From VRUE01 sp036265675 (lineage in GTDB: Bacteria; Actinomycetota; Thermoleophilia; Solirubrobacterales; 70-9), in the NCBI GenBank assembly GCA_036265675.1, contig DATAOP010000001.1:1-17517 (forward strand): a DNA stretch of 17,517 nucleotides, given 5' to 3'. The notes beneath the pieces are model-generated. The model ran no database searches. It saw only the letters and a list, made by a program, of their open reading frames with translations, and had not been told where the DNA came from. The position numbers were made by a program, and so were the translations under genes. Below, one piece after another: positions 7,144 through 12,683 of this stretch (position 1 is the first letter of the stretch; each line of letters opens with the position of its first letter).

Positions 7144-8043
7144 TCAGCCCTCGGTCTGGGGCCGGGGCACGATCACGCTGAGGGCACGGGGCAGGACCCG
7201 CAGCGCCGCCGGCAGTTCGGTCAGGTGCTCGCCGTCCGCGTAGACCGGGATCGGGCGGCTGGCGCTCAGCTCGAGGTGGGGAGCCCGGAAGACGCGCACC
7301 TCGTCGAGATCGACGTGGGTTCCCTTGAACACCTTCGGCAGGTTACCCGCGAACCGCAGCTTGCCGCCCTCGCCGACCATCACCACGTCGAACATCCCGT
7401 CGTCGAGCTCGGCATCGGGGGCGACGAACATGCCGCCGCCGAAGGCGCGGTTGTTGGCGACCGAGACCGAGTAGCCGGTGAACCGGATCCGCTCCTCGTC
7501 GACCCTGACCGTGAACCTGGCGGGCTTCCACCCGACCAGCGTCCGGATCGCGGCGTAGGCGTAGACGAGGCTGCCGCTGAACAGCCTGCTCTCGTTGGCG
7601 AGCCGGTTTGCTTCTGAGTCGAAGCCGACGCTGACGATGCCGAGGAAGCGGCTGCCGTTCGCCTCGCCGACGTCGATCAGGCGCGAGTGGCCGGCGACGA
7701 CCACCTCGACCGCCCCTTCGGGCTCGTCGGGGATTCCGAGCACCCGGGCGAGGTCGTTGCCGCGCCCGCCCGGAATGATCCCGAGCGGCGTCTCGGCTCC
7801 GGCCATCGCGCCGCCGATCGCCCCGATCAGGCCGTCGCCGCTGACCACCACGGGCACCTCTCCCGCCTCGATCGCCCGCAGCGCCGCGTTGACGCCGTGC
7901 TCGAGGTCCCTCGTCCTCAGCACCCGGAAGGCGACGTGGCGCTCGTCGAGGGCCGACTCGATCCGGGGCAGGAGCTTCAGCGACCTGCCGCCCGCGGCGG
8001 AGGGGTTGACCAGCAGCACCAGGGGCATGCCCGCTGACTCCAT
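7144..8043 (-). CDS. Diacylglycerol kinase family lipid kinase (YegS/DgkB-like)
   Basis: Predicted ATP-dependent kinase of a lipid with a free hydroxyl (diacylglycerol or sphingolipid-like), acting at the inner face of the membrane and possibly recycling diacylglycerol from envelope synthesis. The 299 residues cover the two-domain fold: VLLVNPSAAGG at the N-terminus, a nucleotide-binding loop SGDGLIGAIGGAM (residues 68-80), PGGRGNDLAR (91-100), SVGFDSEAN, NNRAFGGGMFVAPDAELDDG, and a C-terminal PVYADGE. The loop reads SGDGL where GGDGT is usual. The start is ATG at 8043, with a TAGGCT box 8 nt upstream and no Shine-Dalgarno. The alternative ATG at 8028 has GGAG 9 nt upstream. The next gene, murT, begins 1 nt after its stop. 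Confidence 0.9.
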   Translation of the reverse strand: MESAGMPLVLLVNPSAAGGRSLKLLPRIESALDERHVAFRVLRTRDLEHGVNAALRAIEAGEVPVVVSGDGLIGAIGGAMAGAETPLGIIPGGRGNDLARVLGIPDEPEGAVEVVVAGHSRLIDVGEANGSRFLGIVSVGFDSEANRLANESRLFSGSLVYAYAAIRTLVGWKPARFTVRVDEERIRFTGYSVSVANNRAFGGGMFVAPDAELDDGMFDVVMVGEGGKLRFAGNLPKVFKGTHVDLDEVRVFRAPHLELSASRPIPVYADGEHLTELPAALRVLPRALSVIVPRPQTEG

Positions 8044-8051
8044 CGCGAAGC

Positions 8052-8057
8052 AGCCTA
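8052..8057 (-). promoter_or_regulatory. TAGGCT -10-like box before the lipid kinase/murT/gatD operon
   Basis: TAGGCT on the minus strand lies 8 nt before the ATG at 8043. Its first three bases are the TAG stop codon of the upstream methyltransferase. If it is functional, the envelope operon can be transcribed separately from the methyltransferase, as a leaderless or nearly leaderless mRNA. Confidence 0.4.
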
Positions 8058-8708
8058 GTCGCGCTTGGGAAGGCGGCCCACGTAGAACGTGCCGCGACCG
8101 GCATCGCCGACCTCGACCGGCTCGATCCCGTGCTGGAGGAACTTCCAGCGCAGCAGCGAGGGACGGGTGTAGAAGGGCGTCTCCGGGCCCCAGCTGGAGG
8201 CGACGATCACCTGGCCGCCGGGGCGCAGGACCCGCGCGAGCTCGGCGAAGAAGGGCGGCATGTTGAGCTGGGCGACGAGGTCGAACGAGTCCTCGGCATA
8301 GGGGAGGGAGGAGGCGTCGCCGACCTTGAAGGCGACCCGCCCCTCCGGGTCGAGCCCGACCTTGGCGACCGCTGCATGGACCATCTCCTCGGAGAGGTCG
8401 ACTCCGCGCACCCGCGCCTGCGGGAACTCGCGAGCCAGGAACAGCGTGCCGGCGCCGGTGCCGCAGCCGACGTCAAGGACCCGCTCCGGGGCGGGGGAGA
8501 CGTGGAGGACGGCCGCCGCGAGCGGCTCGAGGTGCTCGACCCCGCCGGCGCCGGTGCGGTCGTCCCAACCAACAGCCAGCTCGGAGAAGTACCGACGCAC
8601 CGGGCCTCGGAGGAGCGGCCATAGCCACGGCGCCCGGGCCGCGACGTTGCTCACCGCGCGGCCGACGGCGCGGATTCGCCTGGAGGGTGGAGTCGACTGC
8701 TCCGACAC
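8055..8708 (-). CDS. Class I SAM-dependent methyltransferase (UbiE/type 11-like)
   Basis: A 217-residue methyltransferase of unknown substrate. A basic N-terminal segment of about 45 residues precedes the Rossmann fold. Motif I is LDVGCGTGAG (residues 78-87), the ribose-binding acidic residue lies in GVDLSEEMV, GDASSLPYAEDSFDLV (130-145) is the typical motif II/III region of type 11 enzymes, and ARVLRPGGQVIVASSWGP is post-motif. The start is GTG at 8708; the intergenic region with the divergent cyclophilin gene is only 32 nt. The weak AATGAT 6 nt before this GTG might serve as a -10 box. It precedes the lipid kinase by 11 nt, so it may be part of the same unit, but the kinase appears to have its own promoter box. 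Confidence 0.86.
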   Translation of the reverse strand: MSEQSTPPSRRIRAVGRAVSNVAARAPWLWPLLRGPVRRYFSELAVGWDDRTGAGGVEHLEPLAAAVLHVSPAPERVLDVGCGTGAGTLFLAREFPQARVRGVDLSEEMVHAAVAKVGLDPEGRVAFKVGDASSLPYAEDSFDLVAQLNMPPFFAELARVLRPGGQVIVASSWGPETPFYTRPSLLRWKFLQHGIEPVEVGDAGRGTFYVGRLPKRD

Positions 8709-8725
8709 GCACCGATCATTCCAAT

Positions 8726-8731
8726 TAGGCT
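8726..8731 (+). promoter_or_regulatory. TAGGCT -10-like box before the cyclophilin gene
   Basis: TAGGCT lies 9 nt before the ATG at 8741, in the 32-nt divergent gap. No Shine-Dalgarno sequence is visible. Spacing and sequence equal those before dut and the PRC-barrel gene. Confidence 0.45.
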
Positions 8732-8740
8732 TCGCCGCCG

Positions 8741-9430
8741 ATGAGCGAGGGCGAGGGAAGCGAGGGGCGCCAGGTCGACCAGCGACTGATCATTCTCGGC
8801 GTCTTCGCCGTGCTCGCGGTCGCGATCGTCGCCGCGATCCTGATCGGCCGCAGCGGCGGCGACTCCGGCTCGAGCAGCGCGTCCGGGTGCCAGGAAGTCG
8901 AACCCCCACAGCCCAAGAACGTCAGCTTCAAAGCCCCGAAGCAGACGGTGAAGAAGGGCGAAGAACTGACCGCGGTGGTCGAAACCAGCTGCGGGACCTT
9001 CGACATCGCGCTCGACTCGCAGCGGGCGCCGAAAACCGTCAACTCGTTCGTCTTCCTCTCCGAAGAAGGGTTCTACGACGGCCTCGACTTCCACCGGGTC
9101 GTCCCCGAATTCGTGATCCAGGGCGGCGACCCGCAGGGCAACGGGACCGGGGGCCCCGGCTACACGGTCGTCGAGAAGCCGCCGGCGAACCTCAAATACA
9201 CGAAGGGGGTCGTCGCGATGGCGAAGGGCGGTACCGACCCGGCCGGAAGCTCGGGCAGCCAGTTCTTCGTCGTCACCGGCGCCGAAGCCGGCCTGCCGCC
9301 GGAATACGCGTTGGTCGGGAACGTCAGCGACGGCATCGACGTCGTCGAAGAAATCGGCGAAGTGCCGGTCGAAGGCGAAACGCCCAAACAGACGGTCCTG
9401 ATCGAACACGTCGAAATCGAACGCGGCTAA
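8741..9430 (+). CDS. Membrane-anchored cyclophilin-type peptidyl-prolyl isomerase
   Basis: Catalyses cis-trans isomerisation of prolyl bonds, here outside the cytoplasmic membrane. The 229-residue protein has a short acidic cytoplasmic start, one membrane segment (about 15-36, LIILGVFAVLAVAIVAAILI), a Ser/Gly linker, and a cyclophilin domain from about residue 70. The catalytic core FHRVVPEFVIQGGDP (117-131, including the active Arg) and AMAKGG...GSSGSQFFV are intact. Two cysteines (50 and 84) are both on the exported side. Glutamate codons are strikingly GAA-rich (about 18 GAA to 4 GAG) compared with the next gene (no GAA, 11 GAG). It opens a block of plus-strand folding and redox genes. The start is ATG at 8741, with a -10-like box 9 nt upstream. 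Confidence 0.92.
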   Translation: MSEGEGSEGRQVDQRLIILGVFAVLAVAIVAAILIGRSGGDSGSSSASGCQEVEPPQPKNVSFKAPKQTVKKGEELTAVVETSCGTFDIALDSQRAPKTVNSFVFLSEEGFYDGLDFHRVVPEFVIQGGDPQGNGTGGPGYTVVEKPPANLKYTKGVVAMAKGGTDPAGSSGSQFFVVTGAEAGLPPEYALVGNVSDGIDVVEEIGEVPVEGETPKQTVLIEHVEIERG

Positions 9431-9440
9431 GCCCGGCGTC

Positions 9441-9446
9441 TAGGAT
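9441..9446 (+). promoter_or_regulatory. TAGGAT -10-like box before the peroxiredoxin gene
   Basis: TAGGAT lies exactly 6 nt before the ATG at 9453, which places the expected transcription start on the A of the start codon: classic leaderless geometry. There is no Shine-Dalgarno sequence in the 22-nt gap after the cyclophilin gene. Confidence 0.5.
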
Positions 9447-9452
9447 TTCGCC

Positions 9453-9953
9453 ATGGCCAAGGTCGAGGTCGGCGACGCGGCACCCGAGTTCGAGCTGCCC
9501 GGCACCGGTGGGCGCACCTACCGGCTCACCGACTACCGCGGCGGCAACCTCGTGATCGCCTTCTACCCGGGCGACAGGACCAGGGTCTGCACCGCCCAGT
9601 TCTGCTCCTACCGCGACAACGCCGATCGGCTCGACGGGCTCGACGCCGAGGTGATCGGGATCTCGCCCCAATCGGTCGACTCGCACGAGCGCTGGACGCA
9701 GGAGAAAGAGCTCAACGTGCCGCTGCTGGCCGACGAGGACCTCGAGGTGTCGAGGGCCTACGGGGTCGTCGGCTGGGCGTCGCCGCTGGCCAAGGTTGTC
9801 GGCCTGCCGACCACCTCGGGAGGCTCCTACGTCATGCGCTCGATCTTCATCGTCGACGGCGAGGGGATCGTGCGCCGGCGCCACATCTCGCGCACCGGCG
9901 CGAGCTTCCAGTCGGTGGGCGATATCGAGCGGGCGCTGGCCGCGGTCGGCTGA
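9453..9953 (+). CDS. bcp: Peroxiredoxin, BCP/AhpC-TSA family
   Basis: A thiol peroxidase that reduces hydrogen peroxide and organic hydroperoxides, using thioredoxin-type reductants, in the cytoplasm. At 166 residues it is a typical atypical-2-Cys BCP-like enzyme: VGDAAPEFELPG at the N-terminus, FYPGDRTRVCTAQFC with Thr43, peroxidatic Cys46 and a putative resolving Cys51 (CxxxxC spacing), then ISPQSVDSHERW and SIFIVDGEGIVRRRHI. The residue after the catalytic Thr is Arg instead of the common Pro. No signal peptide is present. The stop overlaps the next start (TGATG), so it is coupled to the alpha/beta hydrolase. Confidence 0.92.
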   Translation: MAKVEVGDAAPEFELPGTGGRTYRLTDYRGGNLVIAFYPGDRTRVCTAQFCSYRDNADRLDGLDAEVIGISPQSVDSHERWTQEKELNVPLLADEDLEVSRAYGVVGWASPLAKVVGLPTTSGGSYVMRSIFIVDGEGIVRRRHISRTGASFQSVGDIERALAAVG

Positions 9954-10780
9954 TGGCCGCCGAGCCGGTCCAGTTCACGGCCGGCGAGGGGCTGACGATT
10001 CGGGGCGAGCACGGCGGCGACGGCCCGGCGATCGTCCTCTGCCACGGGATCACCGCGACCCGGCGCTACGTCGTCCACGGTTCGAGGGTGCTGGAACGGG
10101 CCGGCCGCACCGTCGTCACCTACGACGCCCGCGGCCATGGCGAGTCCGACGCGGCGCCCCCGGGCCGGGGTTATGGATACCCGGAGCTGGTCGCCGATCT
10201 CGAGTCGGTCGTCGCCGCGACCGTGGGCGAGGGCGAGTTCGTGCTCGGCGGCCACTCGATGGGCGCCCATACGGCGGTCGCCTACGCGCTTCGCCATCCC
10301 GAGCGCCTCTCGGGCCTGGTCGTGATCGGCCCCGTCTACACCGGCGGTGCCAGCCTGACCACGGGGCGGATCGAGTACTGGGACGGGCTCGCCGACGCGC
10401 TCCGGGACGACGGGGTCGACGGTTTCGTCGCCTACGTCGTCGAGCACGGGGAAGCCGACCCCGGCTGGCGCGAGATCGTCGCCCGGATCACCCGCGAACG
10501 GATGCTGCTGCACCGCCATCCCGAGGCGCTCGTCGATCCGCTTCGCGAGGTCGCCCGATCGCGCCCATTCGAGACGCTCGACGAGCTCGAGTCATTGGAG
10601 GTGCCGGCGCTGGTCGTCGCCAGCCACGACGAGGCCGACCCCGGTCACCCGCGCGCGGTCGCCGAGGCCTACGCCGAGCGTCTCCCGCGGGCGCGGCTGA
10701 TCGGCGAGGAGGAGGGCGAGTCGCCACTCGCCTGGCAGGGCGGAAAGCTCTCGCGCGAGATCGCCGATTTCATCATCTAG
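9953..10780 (+). CDS. Alpha/beta hydrolase fold protein, catalytic His not obvious
   Basis: A 275-residue cytoplasmic protein of the alpha/beta hydrolase superfamily; substrate unknown. It shows the oxyanion region VLCHGITATRR, the strand-turn TYDARGHGESD, and the nucleophile elbow GGHSMGAHT (Ser at about residue 101). A late acidic segment VVASHDEADPGHP fits the position of the catalytic Asp. At the place where the catalytic His is normally found (a GH near the last helix) the protein reads GEEEGESPLAWQGG, so the His is missing or supplied by another residue such as that in PGHP. The ATG at 9953 shares one base with the peroxiredoxin stop. Its TAG stop forms the start of the TAGGCT box of the next gene. 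Perhydrolase, esterase or a non-catalytic role cannot be told apart here. Confidence 0.82.
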   Translation: MAAEPVQFTAGEGLTIRGEHGGDGPAIVLCHGITATRRYVVHGSRVLERAGRTVVTYDARGHGESDAAPPGRGYGYPELVADLESVVAATVGEGEFVLGGHSMGAHTAVAYALRHPERLSGLVVIGPVYTGGASLTTGRIEYWDGLADALRDDGVDGFVAYVVEHGEADPGWREIVARITRERMLLHRHPEALVDPLREVARSRPFETLDELESLEVPALVVASHDEADPGHPRAVAEAYAERLPRARLIGEEEGESPLAWQGGKLSREIADFII

Positions 10781-10783
10781 GCT
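10778..10783 (+). promoter_or_regulatory. TAGGCT -10-like box before the PRC-barrel gene
   Basis: TAGGCT lies 9 nt before the ATG at 10793. Its TAG is simultaneously the stop codon of the alpha/beta hydrolase. No Shine-Dalgarno sequence is present in the 12-nt gap. Confidence 0.45.
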
Positions 10784-10792
10784 TCGATCTCG

Positions 10793-11098
10793 ATGGACGA
10801 GGGCCACCCGATCCACTACATGGCGGTGCCGCGCGGCACGCCCGTCTACGGGTCCGACGGGGTCGAGGTCGGCCGCGTCGTCGAAATGCTCGACAACCGG
10901 CGCGAGAACATCTTCGACGGCGTCGTCTTCCGCGGCTCGGACGGGAGGACGCGGTTCGCGGATGCGCCCGAGGTGGCGCGAACCGCGGAACGCGCCGTAA
11001 CCCTGACGATCGACTCCGACCAGGCAAACCAGCTCGATACGCCGCAGAGGCCCGGCCGCGGCGCAGGCCGGCTCAAGCGCATGTTCAGGGCCCGTTGA
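10793..11098 (+). CDS. Small PRC-barrel domain protein
   Basis: A 101-residue protein with one PRC-barrel-like domain, a small beta barrel found in ribosome-maturation factor RimM, photosynthetic reaction-centre H subunits and many stand-alone stress or RNA-related proteins. The core is RGTPVYGSDGVEVGRVVEML, followed by a variable loop, IFDGVVFRGSDGRTRF, and ERAVTLTIDSDQA. The last 20 residues are basic (RPGRGAGRLKRMFRAR), which could contact nucleic acid or membrane phosphates. No signal peptide or membrane segment is present. Its exact role is unknown. The start is ATG at 10793, close to a TAGGCT box. Confidence 0.75.
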   Translation: MDEGHPIHYMAVPRGTPVYGSDGVEVGRVVEMLDNRRENIFDGVVFRGSDGRTRFADAPEVARTAERAVTLTIDSDQANQLDTPQRPGRGAGRLKRMFRAR

Positions 11099-11110
11099 GA
11101 TCGGCATTTG

Positions 11111-11124
11111 GCCTGCATACAGGC
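11111..11124 (+). promoter_or_regulatory. Inverted repeat just upstream of the VKOR -10 box
   Basis: GCCTG-CATA-CAGGC is a perfect 5-bp inverted repeat ending 8 bases before the TAGGCT box at 11133, i.e. between the -10 and -35 positions. It could be an operator for a regulator of the VKOR/DsbA pair, or a weak hairpin at the end of the PRC-barrel transcript. It has no following T-run, so a terminator is less likely. Confidence 0.25.
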
Positions 11125-11132
11125 AGAAGAAT

Positions 11133-11138
11133 TAGGCT
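11133..11138 (+). promoter_or_regulatory. TAGGCT -10-like box before VKOR
   Basis: TAGGCT lies 7 nt before the ATG at 11146. TTGGCC at 11108-11113 could be a weak -35 box with a 19-nt spacer. No Shine-Dalgarno sequence is present. Confidence 0.5.
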
Positions 11139-11145
11139 GAGATCG

Positions 11146-11577
11146 ATGTCGGCACCAAGCGAGGGGACCCTGCGAGCCGTGACGACGTTCGTCGCCGCGT
11201 TCGGGATCGGCGTCGCGACCTATATCGCGCTCGCCGAGTCCGGCGGCGGCGCGCCCGCCTGTCTCGCCGGCGGTGGCGGCTGCGAGACCGTGGCCGAAAG
11301 CCAGTACTCCGACCTGGCGGGGATCAACGTCGCGGTGATTGGGATCGTCGGCTATGTGCTGCTGCTGCTCACCTCGCTGCTGCCCGGCGACGGCGCACGG
11401 ATGGGCGGATTCGCACTCTCGCTTGCCGGCTTCGGGTTCAGCCTCTATCTCACGTACCTCGAGCTGTTCGTGATCGAAGCCATCTGCCAGTGGTGCGTGA
11501 TCAGCGCGATCCTGATGACCATCCTGTTCGGGCTGAATGCTTTCCGGATGCTGCACTACACGGGAAGGCCACAATGA
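11146..11577 (+). CDS. Vitamin K epoxide reductase (VKOR) family protein
   Basis: An integral membrane oxidase that takes electrons from the DsbA-like partner and passes them to quinone, driving disulfide formation outside the cytoplasm; it replaces DsbB in many actinobacteria. The 143-residue protein has four or five hydrophobic segments. It carries the exported loop cysteines Cys39 and Cys46 (ACLAGGGGC), a conserved Ser/Tyr region AESQYSDLAGI, and the quinone-side active pair Cys114-x-x-Cys117 in CQWCVISAILMT. The start is ATG at 11146. The same frame is open far upstream through the preceding genes, but only as Arg-rich non-coding translation. Its TGA overlaps the ATG of the dsbA-like gene by four bases (ATGA), so the two are coupled. 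Confidence 0.93.
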   Translation: MSAPSEGTLRAVTTFVAAFGIGVATYIALAESGGGAPACLAGGGGCETVAESQYSDLAGINVAVIGIVGYVLLLLTSLLPGDGARMGGFALSLAGFGFSLYLTYLELFVIEAICQWCVISAILMTILFGLNAFRMLHYTGRPQ

Positions 11578-12338
11578 GCGCGAAGAAGGATCGAGAGAAG
11601 CGGCGCGAGGAACGGCTGCAGCGCGAAAGCGAGGCGGCCGAGAATGCGCGGCGACAGCGGCTGATCAAGCTCGGCAGCGCCGCCGTGTTCCTGGCGATCG
11701 TCGCGGTCGTGGTCGCGGTCGTCGTCAGCCAGAGCGGGACCAGTGGCGGCGACACCGAACTCGAGAACGTCGCCGAAGTCGAAACCGGGCTCGCCAACAT
11801 CCCGCAGCACAGGCTGACGCTCGGGCTGCCGACCGCGAAGGTGAAGCTTGTTGAGTTTGGCGATCTTCAATGCCCCGTTTGCAGGGACTTCGCGGTCAAG
11901 GTGCTGCCGGAACTGATCCAGAACAAGGTCCGCAGCGGCGATGCGCGGATCGAGTTCCGCAACTTCCCGATCCTCGGGCCGGAATCGATCGAGGCGGCGC
12001 CGGCGGCGATCGCCGCCGGGGAGCAGAACCGCGGCTGGGACTTCATCGAGCTCTTCTACAAGAACCAGGGAATCGAGCAAACCGGCTACGTAACTGAAGA
12101 ATTTCTGACCTCGATCGCGAAGGGCGCGAAGGTCGTCGACATTCCGCGCTGGAACCGCGACCGAAGGAGCGCCGCCGCGAAGAACGAGGTGAAGCGGACG
12201 ACCGGCGAAGCGGAACGGCTCGGATTCGGCGGGACGCCGTCATTTGCGATTGAAGGGCCGGGAACGAACGGGCTCGAACCGCTGGGGACGCTCGGGTCGC
12301 TCGGCGAATTCGAAGAAGCGATCGACGCCGCGGCCTAG
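11574..12338 (+). CDS. Membrane-anchored DsbA-like thioredoxin-fold oxidase
   Basis: Predicted extracytoplasmic thiol oxidase that donates disulfides to exported proteins and is reoxidised by the VKOR encoded just upstream. The 254-residue protein has a highly charged cytoplasmic start (about 1-30), one membrane segment (33-52), and a thioredoxin_4/DsbA-like domain with FGDLQCPVCRDF (Cys100, Cys103). The cis-Pro loop GGTPSF has Pro212. EFRNFPILGPES and WDFIELFYKNQ belong to the inserted helical region. The start is ATG at 11574, overlapping the VKOR stop by four bases; upstream in-frame starts lie inside VKOR. It is the last plus-strand gene of the block. Confidence 0.93.
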   Translation: MSAKKDREKRREERLQRESEAAENARRQRLIKLGSAAVFLAIVAVVVAVVVSQSGTSGGDTELENVAEVETGLANIPQHRLTLGLPTAKVKLVEFGDLQCPVCRDFAVKVLPELIQNKVRSGDARIEFRNFPILGPESIEAAPAAIAAGEQNRGWDFIELFYKNQGIEQTGYVTEEFLTSIAKGAKVVDIPRWNRDRRSAAAKNEVKRTTGEAERLGFGGTPSFAIEGPGTNGLEPLGTLGSLGEFEEAIDAAA

Positions 12339-12384
12339 CCCGAGTTCACATAACCGTCATTATCGTGCGTTGGCTGGGCGTGAG

Positions 12385-12412
12385 GGGCGGCGGAACCGGG
12401 CCCTAGCCGCCC
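12385..12412. terminator. Possible bidirectional hairpin between convergent genes
   Basis: GGGCGGC (12385-12391) pairs with GCCGCCC (12406-12412) around a 14-nt loop that itself contains GGGCCC. It lies in the 64-nt gap between the convergent dsbA-like and 79-aa genes and overlaps the stop codon of the latter. There is no T-run on either strand, so intrinsic termination is uncertain. Confidence 0.3.
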
Positions 12413-12642
12413 ATCATCATCCGCATCTGCACTTCCTTCGCCACCTCGAGGAAGCCGAGTGCGACGTAGGGCCTCGCGTTCGAGCTCATCCGGATGTTCG
12501 AGAACTCGCCGTCGGGGGTCACCACCTCGACGATCGTGATCATCCTCCCGATCTCGGCGTTGTCGGGAATTTCCTGATCGTCTTCGATCTCCTGCATCAT
12601 CTCCTGGACGTGCTGGCCGAGTTTTGATTGGTCGATCGCCAT
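12403..12642 (-). CDS. Small hypothetical protein, 79 residues, Met-rich
   Basis: I do not recognise a named family. The 79 residues start with MAIDQSKLGQHVQEMMQE, continue with an acidic stretch (EIEDDQEIPDNAEIG), a beta-like MITIVEVVTPDG and the segment SNIRMSSNARPYVALGFLEV, and end with QMRMMMGG. Nine of 79 residues are Met. No signal peptide, membrane segment or cysteine is present, so it is probably cytoplasmic. A Shine-Dalgarno AAAGGG lies 6 nt before the ATG at 12642. The orderly alternation of helix- and strand-forming stretches argues that it is a real gene. It follows the METTL7-like methyltransferase by 41 nt in the same direction and may share its transcript. Confidence 0.7.
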   Translation of the reverse strand: MAIDQSKLGQHVQEMMQEIEDDQEIPDNAEIGRMITIVEVVTPDGEFSNIRMSSNARPYVALGFLEVAKEVQMRMMMGG

Positions 12643-12683
12643 GTGGGGCCCTTTCTGCGTCGCTCGACGGGACGGGCCAGAAA

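Noticed and set aside
9796..11145. Upstream extension of the VKOR frame
   Set aside because: Arg-rich translation overlapping peroxiredoxin, hydrolase and PRC-barrel genes. The VKOR start at 11146 has its own box and a normal N-terminus.
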